Source: Pristionchus mayeri
Taxonomy: Eukaryota; Nematoda; Chromadorea; Rhabditida; Neodiplogasteridae
Direction: 5' to 3'
Assembly (NCBI GenBank): GCA_036245805.1
Contig: BTRK01000005.1
Span: 30,547,469-30,611,468, forward strand
DNA: 64,000 bases
In this document: one piece after another, positions 43,601 through 58,600 of the stretch
Layout: each line of letters opens with the position of its first letter
Numbering within the stretch: the stretch's first letter is position 1
Made by a program: the position numbers and the translations under genes
The notes under the pieces: model-generated
The model's input: only the letters and a program-made list of their open reading frames with translations
Databases searched by the model: none
What the model was told of the DNA's origin: nothing

Positions 43601-46600
43601 TGGTAGACAGCAACATGCGAGGTGAGAGGCTCGTCCTGTAGTTCGGAAGCGCGAAGCGTGTCATCGAGGGGTCCTTGGTAGGGCTCACTGATCGGGTATT
43701 CGGCGTGCTTGTCCTTGGACTTGAAGAGACCACCGATCTTGTCACCGATCTCCTTCGCCTTCTCGCCGATGTCGAGCTTCTTCTTCTCGGGCTTCTCCTC
43801 GTGAGGTGCAACAGTCGAAGGAGTGAGCTCCTCATCGCTGCGACCAGGGTGGTACACGGACACGTGTGAAGTGAGCGGCTCATCGGGCAGATCCGAGATT
43901 CTCTCAGCGCTCTCGAGCTCGCCTTCGAAGGGAGAAGACGTGGGATAGTCGGTCGTCTTCTTCACCTTCTCGACGGCGGGAGCAACTTCGACCTCCTTCG
44001 GCTGAGCAACCGTCGGCTCGTCGCTGCGTCCAGAGTGGTAGACAGCAACATGCGAGGTGAGAGGCTCGTCCTGTAGTTCGGAAGCACGAAGCGTGTCATC
44101 GAGGGGTCCTTCGTAGGGCTCACTGATCGGGTATTCGGCGTGCTTGTCCTTGGACTTGAAGAGACCACCGATCTTGTCACCGATCTCCTTCGCCTTCTCG
44201 CCGATGTCGAGCTTCTTCTTCTCGGGCTTCTCCTCGTGAGGTGCAACAGTCGAAGGAGTGAGCTCCTCATCGCTGCGACCAGGGTGGTACACGGACACGT
44301 GCGAAGTGAGCGGCTCATCGGGCAGATCCGAGATTCTCTCAGTGCTCTCGAGCTCGCCTTCGAAGGGAGAAGACGTGGGATAGTCGGTCGTCTTCTTCAC
44401 CTTCTCGACGGCGGGAGCAACTTCGACCTCCTTCGGCTGAGCAACCGTCGGCTCGTCGCTGCGTCCAGAGTGGTAGACAGCAACATGCGAGGTGAGAGGC
44501 TCGTCCTGTAGTTCGGAAGCGCGAAGCGTGTCATCGAGGGGTCCTTGGTAGGGCTCACTGATCGGGTATTCGGCGTGCTTGTCCTTGGACTTGAAGAGAC
44601 CACCGATCTTGTCACCGATCTCCTTCGCCTTCTCGCCGATGTCGAGCTTCTTCTTCTCGGGCTTCTCCTCGTGAGGTGCAACAGTCGAAGGAGTGAGCTC
44701 CTCATCGCTGCGACCAGGGTGGTACACGGACACGTGTGAAGTGAGCGGCTCATCGGGCAGATCCGAGATTCTCTCAGCGCTCTCGAGCTCGCCTTCGAAG
44801 GGAGAAGACGTGGGATAGTCGGTCGTCTTCTTCACCTTCTCGACGGCGGGAGCAACTTCGACCTCCTTCGGCTGAGCAACCGTCGGCTCGTCGCTGCGTC
44901 CAGAGTGGTAGACAGCAACATGCGAGGTGAGAGGCTCGTCCTGTAGTTCGGAAGCGCGAAGCGTGTCATCGAGGGGTCCTTCGTAGGGCTCACTGATCGG
45001 GTATTCGGCGTGCTTGTCCTTGGACTTGAAGAGACCACCGATCTTGTCACCGATCTCCTTCGCCTTCTCGCCGATGTCGAGCTTCTTCTTCTCGGGCTTC
45101 TCCTCGTGAGGTGCAACAGTCGAAGGAGTGAGCTCCTCATCGCTGCGACCAGGGTGGTACACGGACACGTGCGAAGTGAGCGGCTCATCGGGCAGATCCG
45201 AGATTCTCTCAGTGCTCTCGAGCTCGCCTTCGAAGGGAGAAGACGTGGGATAGTCGGTCGTCTTCTTCACCTTCTCGACGGCGGGAGCAACTTCGACCTC
45301 CTTCGGCTGAGCAACCGTCGGCTCGTCGCTGCGTCCAGAGTGGTAGACAGCAACATGCGAGGTGAGAGGCTCGTCCTGTAGTTCGGAAGCGCGAAGCGTG
45401 TCATCGAGGGGTCCTTGGTAGGGCTCACTGATCGGGTATTCGGCGTGCTTGTCCTTGGACTTGAAGAGACCACCGATCTTGTCACCGATCTCCTTCGCCT
45501 TCTCGCCGATGTCGAGCTTCTTCTTCTCGGGCTTCTCCTCGTGAGGTGCAACAGTCGAAGGAGTGAGCTCCTCATCGCTGCGACCAGGGTGGTACACGGA
45601 CACGTGCGAAGTGAGCGGCTCATCGGGCAGATCCGAGATTCTCTCAGTGCTCTCGAGCTCGCCTTCGAAGGGAGAAGACGTGGGATAGTCGGTCGTCTTC
45701 TTCACCTTCTCGACGGCGGGAGCAACTTCGACCTCCTTCGGCTGAGCAACCGTCGGCTCGTCGCTGCGTCCAGAGTGGTAGACAGCAACATGCGAGGTGA
45801 GAGGCTCGTCCTGTAGTTCGGAAGCGCGAAGCGTGTCATCGAGGGGTCCTTGGTAGGGCTCACTGATCGGGTATTCGGCGTGCTTGTCCTTGGACTTGAA
45901 GAGACCACCGATCTTGTCACCGATCTCCTTCGCCTTCTCGCCGATGTCGAGCTTCTTCTTCTCGGGCTTCTCCTCGTGAGGTGCAACAGTCGAAGGAGTG
46001 AGCTCCTCATCGCTGCGACCAGGGTGGTACACGGACACGTGCGAAGTGAGCGGCTCATCGGGCAGATCCGAGATTCTCTCAGTGCTCTCGAGCTCGCCTT
46101 CGAAGGGAGAAGACGTGGGATAGTCGGTCGTCTTCTTCACCTTCTCGACGGCGGGAGCAACTTCGACCTCCTTCGGCTGAGCAACCGTCGGCTCGTCGCT
46201 GCGTCCAGAGTGGTAGACAGCAACATGCGAGGTGAGAGGCTCGTCCTGTAGTTCGGAAGCGCGAAGCGTGTCATCGAGGGGTCCTTGGTAGGGCTCACTG
46301 ATCGGGTATTCGGCGTGCTTGTCCTTGGACTTGAAGAGACCACCGATCTTGTCACCGATCTCCTTCGCCTTCTCGCCGATGTCGAGCTTCTTCTTCTCGG
46401 GCTTCTCCTCGTGAGGTGCAACAGTCGAAGGAGTGAGCTCCTCATCGCTGCAACCAGGGTGGTACACGGACACGTGCGAAGTGAGCGGCTCATCGGGCAG
46501 ATCCGAGATTCTCTCAGTGCTCTCGAGCTCGCCTTCGAAGGGAGAAGACGTGGGATAGTCGGTCGTCGTCTTCACCTTCTCGACGGCGGGAGCAACTTCG

Positions 46601-49600
46601 ACCTCCTTCGGCTGAGCAACCGTCGGCTCGTCGCTGCGTCCAGAGTGGTAGACAGCAACATGCGAGGTGAGAGGCTCGTCCTGTAGTTCGGAAGCGCGAA
46701 GCGTGTCATCGAGGGGTCCTTCGTAGGGCTCACTGATCGGGTATTCGGCGTGCTTGTCCTTGGACTTGAAGAGACCACCGATCTTGTCACCGATCTCCTT
46801 CGCCTTCTCGCCGATGTCGAGCTTCTTCTTCTCGGGCTTCTCCTCGTGAGGTGCAAAAGTCGAAGGAGTGAGCTCCTCATCGCTGCGACCAGGGTGGTAC
46901 ACGGACACGTGCGAAGTGAGCGGCTCATCGGGCAGATCCGAGATTCTCTCAGTGCTCTCGAGCTCGCCTTCGAAGGGAGAAGACGTGGGATAGTCGGTCG
47001 TCTTCTTCACCTTCTCGACGGCGGGAGCAACTTCGACCTCCTTCGGCTGAGCAACCGTCGGCTCGTCGCTGCGTCCAGAGTGGTAGACAGCAACATGCGA
47101 GGTGAGAGGCTCGTCCTGTAGTTCGGAAGCGCGAAGCGTGTCATCGAGGGGTCCTTGGTAGGGCTCACTGATCGGGTATTCGGCGTGCTTGTCCTTGGAC
47201 TTGAAGAGACCACCGATCTTGTCACCGATCTCCTTCGCCTTCTCGCCGATGTCGAGCTTCTTCTTCTCGGGCTTCTCCTCGTGAGGTGCAAAAGTCGAAG
47301 GAGTGAGCTCCTCATCGCTGCGACCAGGGTGGTACACGGACACGTGCGAAGTGAGCGGCTCATCGGGCAGATCCGAGATTCTCTCAGTGCTCTCGAGCTC
47401 GCCTTCGAAGGGAGAAGACGTGGGATAGTCGGTCGTCTTCTTCACCTTCTCGACGGCGGGAGCAACTTCGACCTCCTTCGGCTGAGCAACCGTCGGCTCG
47501 TCGCTGCGTCCAGAGTGGTAGACAGCAACATGCGAGGTGAGAGGCTCGTCCTGTAGTTCGGAAGCGCGAAGCGTGTCATCGAGGGGTCCTTGGTAGGGCT
47601 CACTGATCGGGTATTCGGCGTGCTTGTCCTTGGACTTGAAGAGACCACCGATCTTGTCACCGATCTCCTTCGCCTTCTCGCCGATGTCGAGCTTCTTCTT
47701 CTCGGGCTTCTCCTCGTGAGGTGCAACAGTCGAAGGAGTGGGCTCCTCATCGCTGCGACCAGGGTGGTACACGGACACGTGCGAAGTGAGCGGCTCATCG
47801 GGCAGATCCGAGATTCTCTCAGTGCTCTCGAGCTCGCCTTCGAAGGGAGAAGACGTGGGATAGTCGGTCGTCGTCTTCACCTTCTCGACGGCGGGAGCAA
47901 CTTCGACCTCCTTCGGCTGAGCAACCGTCGGCTCGTCGCTGCGTCCAGAGTGGTAGACAGCAACATGCGAGGTGAGAGGCTCGTCCTGTAGTTCGGAAGC
48001 GCGAAGCGTGTCATCGAGGGGTCCTTCGTAGGGCTCACTGATCGGGTATTCGGCGTGCTTGTCCTTGGACTTGAAGAGACCACCGATCTTGTCACCGATC
48101 TCCTTCGCCTTCTCGCCGATGTCGAGCTTCTTCTTCTCGGGCTTCTCCTCGTGAGGTGCAAAAGTCGAAGGAGTGAGCTCCTCATCGCTGCGACCAGGGT
48201 GGTACACGGACACGTGCGAAGTGAGCGGCTCATCGGGCAGATCCGAGATTCTCTCAGTGCTCTCGAGCTCGCCTTCGAAGGGAGAAGACGTGGGATAGTC
48301 GGTCGTCTTCTTCACCTTCTCGACGGCGGGAGCAACTTCGACCTCCTTCGGCTGAGCAACCGTCGGCTCGTCGCTGCGTCCAGAGTGGTAGACAGCAACA
48401 TGCGAGGTGAGAGGCTCGTCCTGTAGTTCGGAAGCGCGAAGCGTGTCATCGAGGGGTCCTTGGTAGGGCTCACTGATCGGGTATTCGGCGTGCTTGTCCT
48501 TGGACTTGAAGAGACCACCGATCTTGTCACCGATCTCCTTCGCCTTCTCGCCGATGTCGAGCTTCTTCTTCTCGGGCTTCTCCTCGTGAGGTGCAACAGT
48601 CGAAGGAGTGGGCTCCTCATCGCTGCGACAAGGGTGGTACACGGACACGTGCGAAGTGAGCGGCTCATCGGGCAGATCCGAGATTCTCTCAGTGCTCTCG
48701 AGCTCGCCTTCGAAGGGAGAAGACGTGGGATAGTCGGTCGTCGTCTTCACCTTCTCGACGGCGGGAGCAACTTCGACCTCCTTCGGCTGAGCAACCGTCG
48801 GCTCGTCGCTGCGTCCAGAGTGGTAGACAGCAACATGCGAGGTGAGAGGCTCGTCCTGTAGTTCGGAAGCGCGAAGCGTGTCATCGAGGGGTCCTTCGTA
48901 GGGCTCACTGATCGGGTATTCGGCGTGCTTGTCCTTGGACTTGAAGAAACCACCGATCTTGTCACCGATCTCCTTCGCCTTCTCGCCGATGTCGAGCTTC
49001 TTCTTCTCGGGCTTCTCCTCGTGAGGTGCAACAGTCGAAGGAGTGGGCTCCTCATCGCTGCGACAAGGGTGGTACACGGACACGTGCGAAGTGAGCGGCT
49101 CATCGGGCCGATCCGAGATTCTCTCAGTGCTCTCGAGCTCGCCTTCGAAGGGAGAAGACGTGGGATAGTCGGTCGTCGTCTTCACCTTCTCGACGGCGGG
49201 AGCAACTTCGACCTCCTTCGGCTGAGCAACCGTCGGCTCGTCGCTGCGTCCAGAGTGGTAGACAGCAACATGCGAGGTGAGAGGCTCGTCCTGTAGTTCG
49301 GAAGCGCGAAGCGTGTCATCGAGGGGTCCTTCGTAGGGCTCACTGATCGGGTATTCGGCGTGCTTGTCCTTGGACTTGAAGAAACCACCGATCTTGTCAC
49401 CGATCTCCTTCGCCTTCTCGCCGATGTCGAGCTTCTTCTTCTCGGGCTTCTCCTCGTGAGGTGCAACAGTCGAAGGAGTGGGCTCCTCATCGCTGCGACC
49501 AGGGTGGTACACGGACACGTGCGAAGTGAGCGGCTCATCGGGCAGATCCGAGATTCTCTCAGTGCTCTCGAGCTCGCCTTCGAAGGGAGAAGACGTGGGA

Positions 49601-52600
49601 TAGTCGGTCGTCTTCTTCACCATCTCGACGGCGGGAGCAACTTCGACCTCCTTCGGCTGAGCAACCGTCGGCTCGTCGCTGCGTCCAGAGTGGTAGACAG
49701 CAACGTGCGAGGTGAGCGGCTCGTCCTGTAGTTCGGAAGCGCGAAGCGTGTCATCGAGGGGTCCTTGGTAGGGCTCACTGATCGGGTATTCGGCGTGCTT
49801 GTCCTTGGACTTGAAGAGACCACCGATCTTGTCACCGATCTCCTTCGCCTTCTCGCCGATGTCGAGCTTCTTTTTCTCGGGCTTCTCCTCGTGAGGTGCA
49901 ACAGTCGAGGGAGTGGGCTCCTCATCGCTGCGACCAGGGTGGTACACGGACACGTGCGAAGTGAGCGGCTCATCGGGCAGATCCGAGATTCTCTCAGTGC
50001 TCTCGAGCTCGCCTTCGAAGGGAGAAGACGTGGGATAGTCGGTCGTCTTCTTCACCTTCTGGACGGCGGGAGCAACTTCGACCTCCTTCGGCTGAGCAAC
50101 CGTCGGCTCGTCGCTGCGTCCAGAGTGGTAGACAGCAACGTGCGAGGTGAGCGGCTCGTCCTGTAGTTCGGAAGCGCGAAGCGTGTCATCGAGGGGTCCT
50201 TCATAGGGCTCACTGATCGGGTATTCGGCGTGCTTGTCCTTGGACTTGAAGAGACCACCGATCTTGTCACCGATCTCCTTCGCCTTCTCGCCGATGTCGA
50301 GCTTCTTCTTCTCGGGCTTCTCCTCGTGAGGTGCAACAGTCGAAGGAGTGGGCTCCTCATCGCTGCGACCAGGGTGGTACACGGACACGTGCGAAGTGAG
50401 CGGCTCATCGGGCAGATCCGAGATTCTCTCAGTGCTCTCGAGCTCGCCTTCGAAGGGAGAAGACGTGGGATAGTCGGTCGTCTTCTTCACCTTCTCGACG
50501 GCGGGAGCAACTTCGACCTCCTTCGGCTGAGCAACCGTCGGCTCGTCGCTGCGTCCAGAGTGGTAGACAGCAACGTGCGAGGTGAGAGGCTCGTCCTGTA
50601 GTTCGGAAGCGCGAAGCGTGTCATCGAGGGGTCCTTCGTAGGGCTCACTGATCGGGTATTCGGCGTGCTTGTCCTTGGACTTGAAGAGACCACCGATCTT
50701 GTCACCGATCTCCTTCGCCTTCTCGCCGATGTCGAGCTTCTTCTTCTCGGGCTTCTCCTCGTGAGGTGCAACAGTCGAAGGAGTGGGCTCCTCATCGCTG
50801 CGACCAGGGTGGTACACGGACACGTGCGAAGTGAGCGGCTCATCGGGCAGATCCGAGATTCTCTCAGTGCTCTCGAGCTCGCCTTCGAAGGGAGAAGACG
50901 TGGGATAGTCGGTCGTCTTCTTCACCTTCTCGACGGCGGGAGCAACTTCGACCTCCTTCGGCTGAGCAACCGTCGGCTCGTCGCTGCGTCCAGAGTGGTA
51001 GACAGCAACGTGCGAGGTGAGAGGCTCGTCCTGTAGTTCGGAAGCGCGAAGCGTGTCATCGAGGGGTCCTTCGTAGGGCTCACTGATCGGGTATTCGGCG
51101 TGCTTGTCCTTGGACTTGAAGAGACCACCGATCTTGTCACCGATCTCCTTCGCCTTCTCGCCGATGTCGAGCTTCTTCTTCTCGGGCTTCTCCTCGTGAG
51201 GTGCAACAGTCGAAGGAGTGGGCTCCTCATCGCTGCGACCAGGGTGGTACACGGACACGTGCGAAGTGAGCGGCTCATCGGGCAGATCCGAGATTCTCTC
51301 AGTGCTCTCGAGCTCGCCTTCGAAGGGAGAAGACGTGGGATAGTCGGTCGTCTTCTTCACCTTCTCGACGGCGGGAGCAACTTCGACCTCCTTCGGCTGA
51401 GCAACCGTCGGCTCGTCGCTGCGTCCAGAGTGGTAGACAGCAACGTGCGAGGTGAGAGGCTCGTCCTGTAGTTCGGAAGCGCGAAGCGTGTCATCGAGGG
51501 GTCCTTCGTAGGGCTCACTGATCGGGTATTCGGCGTGCTTGTCCTTGGACTTGAAGAGACCACCGATCTTGTCACCGATCTCCTTCGCCTTCTCGCCGAT
51601 GTCGAGCTTCTTCTTCTCGGGCTTCTCCTCGTGAGGTGCAACAGTCGAAGGAGTGGGCTCCTCATCGCTGCGACCAGGGTGGTACACGGACACGTGCGAA
51701 GTGAGCGGCTCATCGGGCAGATCCGAGATTCTCTCAGTGCTCTCGAGCTCGCCTTCGAAGGGAGAAGACGTGGGATAGTCGGTCGTCTTCTTCACCTTCT
51801 CGACGGCGGGAGCAACTTCGACCTCCTTCGGCTGAGCAACCGTCGGCTCGTCGCTGCGTCCAGAGTGGTAGACAGCAACGTGCGAGGTGAGAGGCTCGTC
51901 CTGTAGTTCGGAAGCGCGAAGCGTGTCATCGAGGGGTCCTTCGTAGGGCTCACTGATCGGGTATTCGGCGTGCTTGTCCTTGGACTTGAAGAGACCACCG
52001 ATCTTGTCACCGATCTCCTTCGCCTTCTCGCCGATGTCGAGCTTCTTCTTCTCGGGCTTCTCCTCGTGAGGTGCAACAGTCGAAGGAGTGGGCTCCTCAT
52101 CGCTGCGACCAGGGTGGTACACGGACACGTGCGAAGTGAGCGGCTCATCGGGCAGATCCGAGATTCTCTCAGTGCTCTCGAGCTCGCCTTCGAAGGGAGA
52201 AGACGTGGGATAGTCGGTCGTCTTCTTCACCTTCTCGACGGCGGGAGCAACTTCGACCTCCTTCGGCTGAGCAACCGTCGGCTCGTCGCTGCGTCCAGAG
52301 TGGTAGACAGCAACGTGCGAGGTGAGAGGCTCGTCCTGTAGTTCGGAAGCGCGAAGCGTGTCATCGAGGGGTCCTTCGTAGGGCTCACTGATCGGGTATT
52401 CGGCGTGCTTGTCCTTGGACTTGAAGAGACCACCGATCTTGTCACCGATCTCCTTCGCCTTCTCGCCGATGTCGAGCTTCTTCTTCTCGGGCTTCTCCTC
52501 GTGAGGTGCAACAGTCGAAGGAGTGGGCTCCTCATCGCTGCGACCAGGGTGGTACACGGACACGTGCGAAGTGAGCGGCTCATCGGGCAGATCCGAGATT

Positions 52601-55600
52601 CTCTCAGTGCTCTCGAGCTCGCCTTCGAAGGGAGAAGACGTGGGATAGTCGGTCGTCTTCTTCACCTTCTCGACGGCGGGAGCAACTTCGACCTCCTTCG
52701 GCTGAGCAACCGTCGGCTCGTCGCTGCGTCCAGAGTGGTAGAGAGCAACGTGCGAGGTGAGAGGCTCGTCCTGTAGTTCGGAAGCGCGAAGCGTGTCATC
52801 GAGGGGTCCTTCGTAGGGCTCACTGATCGGGTATTCGGCGTGCTTGTCCTTGGACTTGAAGAGACCACCGATCTTGTCACCGATCTCCTTCGCCTTCTCG
52901 CCGATGTCGAGCTTCTTCTTCTCGGGCTTCTCCTCGTGAGGTGCAACAGTCGAAGGAGTGGGCTCCTCATCGCTGCGACCAGGGTGGTACACGGACACGT
53001 GCGAAGTGAGCGGCTCATCGGGCAGATCCGAGATTCTCTCAGTGCTCTCGAGCTCGCCTTCGAAGGGAGAAGACGTGGGATAGTCGGTCGTCTTCTTCAC
53101 CTTCTCGACGGCGGGAGCAACTTCGACCTCCTTCGGCTGAGCAACCGTCGGCTCGTCGCTGCGTCCAGAGTGGTAGACAGCAACGTGCGAGGTGAGAGGC
53201 TCGTCCTGTAGTTCGGAAGCGCGAAGCGTGTCATCGAGGGGTCCTTCGTAGGGCTCACTGATCGGGTATTCGGCGTGCTTGTCCTTGGACTTGAAGAGAC
53301 CACCGATCTTGTCACCGATCTCCTTCGCCTTCTCGCCGATGTCGAGCTTCTTCTTCTCGGGCTTCTCCTCGTGAGGTGCAACAGTCGAAGGAGTGGGCTC
53401 CTCATCGCTGCGACCAGGGTGGTACACGGACACGTGCGAAGTGAGCGGCTCATCGGGCAGATCCGAGATTCTCTCAGTGCTCTCGAGCTCGCCTTCGAAG
53501 GGAGAAGACGTGGGATAGTCGGTCGTCTTCTTCACCTTCTCGACGGCGGGAGCAACTTCGACCTCCTTCGGCTGAGCAACCGTCGGCTCGTCGCTGCGTC
53601 CAGAGTGGTAGACAGCAACGTGCGAGGTGAGAGGCTCGTCCTGTAGTTCGGAAGCGCGAAGCGTGTCATCGAGGGGTCCTTCGTAGGGCTCACTAATCGG
53701 GTATTCGGCGTGCTTGTCCTTGGACTTGAAGAGACCACCGATCTTGTCACCGATCTCCTTCGCCTTCTCGCCGATGTCGAGCTTCTTCTTCTCGGGCTTC
53801 TCCTCGTGAGGTGCAACAGTCGAAGGAGTGAGCTCCTCATCGCTGCGACCAGGGTGGTACACGGACACGTGCGAAGTGAGCGGCTCATCGGGCAGATCCG
53901 AGATTCTCTCAGTGCTCTCGAGCTCGCCTTCGAAGGGAGAAGACGTGGGATAGTCGGTCGTCTTCTTCACCTTCTCGACGGCGGGAGCAACTTCGACCTC
54001 CTTCGGCTGAGCAACCGTCGGCTCGTCGCTGCGTCCAGAGTGGTAGACAGCAACGTGCGAGGTGAGAGGCTCGTCCTGTAGTTCGGAAGCGCGAAGCGTG
54101 TCATCGAGGGGTCCTTCGTAGGGCTCACTGATCGGGTATTCGGCGTGCTTGTCCTTGGACTTGAAGAGACCACCGATCTTGTCACCGATCTCCTTCGCCT
54201 TCTCGCCGATGTCGAGCTTCTTCTTCTCGGGCTTCTCCTCGTGAGGTGCAACAGTCGAAGGAGTGGGCTCCTCATCGCTGCGACCAGGGTGGTACACGGA
54301 CACGTGCGAAGTGAGCGGCTCACCGGGCAGATCCGAGATTCTCTCAGTGCTCTCGAGCTCGCCTTCGAAGGGAGAAGACGTGGGATAGTCGGTCGTCTTC
54401 TTCACCTTCTCGACGGCGGGAGCAACTTCGACCTCCTTCGGCTGAGCAACCGTCGGCTCGTCGCTGCGTCCAGAGTGGTAGACAGCAACATGCGAGGTGA
54501 GAGGCTCGTCCTGTAGTTCGGAAGCGCGAAGCGTGTCATCGAGGGGTCCTTCGTAGGGCTCACTGATCGGGTATTCGGCGTGCTTGTCCTTGGACTTGAA
54601 GAGACCACCGATCTTGTCACCGATCTCCTTCGCCTTCTCGCCGATGTCGAGCTTCTTCTTCTCGGGCTTCTCCTCGTGAGGTGCAACAGTCGAAGGAGTG
54701 GGCTCCTCATCGCTGCGACCAGGGTGGTACACGGACACGTGCGAAGTGAGCGGCTCATCGGGCAGATCCGAGATTCTCTCAGTGCTCTCGAGCTCGCCTT
54801 CGAAGGGAGAAGACGTGGGATAGTCGGTCGTCTTCTTCACCTTCTCGACGGCGGGAGCAACTTCGACCTCCTTCGGCTGAGCAACCGTCGGCTCGTCGCT
54901 GCGTCCAGAGTGGTAGACAGCAACGTGAGAGGTGAGCGGCTCGTCCTGTAGTTCGGAAGCGCGAAGCGTGTCATTGAGGGGTCCTTGGTAGGGCTCACTG
55001 ATCGGGTATTCGGCGTGCTTGTCCTTGGACTTGAAGAGACCACCGATCTTGTCACCGATCTCCTTCGCCTTCTCGCCGATGTCGAGCTTCTTCTTCTCGG
55101 GCTTCTCCTCGTGAGGTGCAACAGTCGAAGGAGTGGGCTCCTCATCGCTGCGACCAGGGTGGTACACGGACACGTGCGAAGTGAGCGGCTCATCGGGCAG
55201 ATCCGAGATTCTCTCAGTGCTCTCGAGCTCGCCTTCGAAGGGAGAAGACGTGGGATAGTCGGTCGTCTTTTTCACCTTCTCGACGGCGGGAGCAACTTCG
55301 ACCTCCTTCGGCTGAGCAACCGTCGGCTCGTCGCTGCGTCCAGAGTGGTAGACAGCAACGTGCGAGGTGAGCGGCTCGTCCTGTAGTTCGGAAGCGCGAA
55401 GCGTGTCATCGAGGGGTCCTTGGTAGGGCTCACTGATCGGGTATTCGGCGTGCTTGTCCTTGGACTTGAAGAGACCACCGATCTTGTCACCGATCTCCTT
55501 CGCCTTCTCGCCGATGTCGAGCTTCTTCTTCTCGGGCTTCTCCTCGTGAGGTGCAACAGTCGAAGGAGTGGGCTCCTCATCGCTGCGACCAGGGTGGTAC

Positions 55601-58600
55601 ACGGACACGTGCGAAGTGAGCGGCTCATCGGGCAGATCCGAGATTCTCTCAGTGCTCTCGAGCTCGCCTTCGAAGGGAGAAGACGTGGGATAGTCGGTCG
55701 TCTTCTTCACCTTCTCGACGGCGGGAGCAACTTCGACCTCCTTCGGCTGAGCAACCGTCGGCTCGTCGCTGCGTCCAGAGTGGTAGACAGCAACGTGCGA
55801 GGTGAGCGGCTCGTCCTGTAGTTCGGAAGCGCGAAGCGTGTCATCGAGGGGTCCTTCGTAGGGCTCACTGATCGGGTATTCGGCGTGCTTGTCCTTGGAC
55901 TTAAAGAGACCACCGATCTTGTCACCGATCTCCTTCGCCTTCTCGCCGATGTCGAGCTTCTTCTTCTCGGGCTTCTCCTCGTGAGGTGCAACAGTCGAAG
56001 GAGTGGGCTCCTCATCGCTGCGACCAGGGTGGTACACGGACACGTGCGAAGTGAGCGGCTCATCGGGCAGATCCGAGATTCTCTCAGTGCTCTCGAGCTC
56101 GCCTTCGAAGGGAGAAGACGTGGGATAGTCGGTCGTCTTCTTCACCTTCTCGACGGCGGGAGCAACTTCGACCTCCTTCGGCTGAGCAACCGTCGGCTCG
56201 TCGCTGCGTCCAGAGTGGTAGACAGCAACATGCGAGGTGAGAGGCTCGTCCTGTAGTTCGGAAGCGCGAAGCGTGTCATCGAGGGGTCCTTCGTAGGGCT
56301 CACTGATCGGGTATTCGGCGTGCTTGTCCTTGGACTTGAAGAGACCACCGATCTTGTCACCGATCTCCTTCGCCTTCTCGCCGATGTCGAGCTTCTTCTT
56401 CTCGGGCTTCTCCTCGTGAGGTGCAACAGTCGAAGGAGTGGGCTCCTCATCGCTGCGACCAGGGTGGTACACGGACACGTGCGAAGTGAGCGGCTCATCG
56501 GGCAGATCCGAGATTCTCTCAGTGCTCTCGAGCTCGCCTTCGAAGGGAGAAGACGTGGGATAGTCGGTCGTCTTCTTCACCTTCTCGACGGCGGGAGCAA
56601 CTTCGAACTCCTTCGGCTGAGCAACCGTCGGCTCGTCGCTGCGTCCAGAGTGGTAGACAGCAACGTGCGAGGTGAGCGGCTCGTCCTGTAGTTCGGAAGC
56701 GCGAAGCGTGTCATCGAGGGGTCCTTCGTAGGGCTCACTGATCGGGTATTCGGCGTGCTTGTCCTTGGACTTAAAGAGACCACCGATCTTGTCACCGATC
56801 TCCTTCGCCTTCTCGCCGATGTCGAGCTTCTTCTTCTCGGGCTTCTCCTCGTGAGGTGCAACAGTCGAAGGAGTGGGCTCCTCATCGCTGCGACCAGGGT
56901 GGTACACGGACACGTGCGAAGTGAGCGGCTCATCGGGCAGATCCGAGATTCTCTCAGTGCTCTCGAGCTCGCCTTCGAAGGGAGAAGACGTGGGATAGTC
57001 GGTCGTCTTTTTCACCTTCTCGACGGCGGGAGCAACTTCGACCTCCTTCGGCTGAGCAACCGTCGGCTCGTCGCTGCGTCCAGAGTGGTAGACAGCAACG
57101 TGCGAGGTGAGCGGCTCGTCCTGTAGTTCGGAAGCGCGAAGCGTGTCATCGAGGGGTCCTTGGTAGGGCTCACTGATCGGGTATTCGGCGTGCTTGTCCT
57201 TGGACTTGAAGAGACCACCGATCTTGTCACCGATCTCCTTCGCCTTCTCGCCGATGTCGAGCTTCTTCTTCTCGGGCTTCTCCTCGTGAGGTGCAACAGT
57301 CGAAGGAGTGGGCTCCTCATCGCTGCGACCAGGGTGGTACACGGACACGTGCGAAGTGAGCGGCTCATCGGGCAGATCCGAGATTCTCTCAGTGCTCTCG
57401 AGCTCGCCTTCGAAGGGAGAAGACGTGGGATAGTCGGTCGTCTTCTTCACCTTCTCGACGGCGGGAGCAACTTCGACCTCCTTCGGCTGAGCAACCGTCG
57501 GCTCGTCGCTGCGTCCAGAGTGGTAGACAGCAACATGCGAGGTGAGAGGCTCGTCCTGTAGTTCGGAAGCGCGAAGCGTGTCATCGAGGGGTCCTTCGTA
57601 GGGCTCACTGATCGGGTATTCGGCGTGCTTGTCCTTGGACTTGAAGAGACCACCGATCTTGTCACCGATCTCCTTCGCCTTCTCGCCGATGTCGAGCTTC
57701 TTCTTCTCGGGCTTCTCCTCGTGAGGTGCAACAGTCGAAGGAGTGGGCTCCTCATCGCTGCGACCAGGGTGGTACACGGACACGTGCGAAGTGAGCGGCT
57801 CATCGGGCAGATCCGAGATTCTCTCAGTGCTCTCGAGCTCGCCTTCGAAGGGAGAAGACGTGGGATAGTCGGTCGTCTTCTTCACCTTCTCGACGGCGGG
57901 AGCAACTTCGACCTCCTTCGGCTGAGCAACCGTCGGCTCGTCGCTGCGTCCAGAGTGGTAGACAGCAACGTGCGAGGTGAGAGGTTCGTCCTGTAGTTCG
58001 GAAGTGCGAAGCGTGTCATCGAGGGGTCCTTCGTAGGGCTCACTGATCGGGTATTCGGCGTGCTTGTCCTTGGACTTGAAGAGACCACCGATCTTGTCAC
58101 CGATCTCCTTCGCCTTCTCGCCGATGTCGAGCTTCTTCTTCTCGGGCTTCTCCTCGTGAGGTGCAACAGTCGAAGGAGTGGGCTCCTCATCGCTGCGACC
58201 AGGGTGGTAAACGGACACGTGCGAAGTGAGCGGCTCATCGGGCAGATCCGAGATTCTCTCAGTGCTCTCGAGCTCGCCTTCGAAGGGAGAAGACGTGGAA
58301 TAGTCGGTCGTCTTCTTCACCTTCTCGACGGCGGGAGCAACTTCGAACTCCTTCGGCTGAGCAACCGTCGGCTCGTCGCTGCGTCCAGAGTGGTAGACAG
58401 CAACGTGCGAGGTGAGCGGCTCGTCCTGTAGTTCGGAAGCGCGAAGCGTGTCATCGAGGGGTCCTTCGTAGGGCTCACTGATCGGGTATTCGGCGTGCTT
58501 GTCCTTGGACTTGAAGAGACCACCGATCTTGTCACCGATCTCCTTCGCCTTCTCGCCGATATCGAGCTTCTTCTTCTCGGACTTCTCCTCGTGAGGTGCA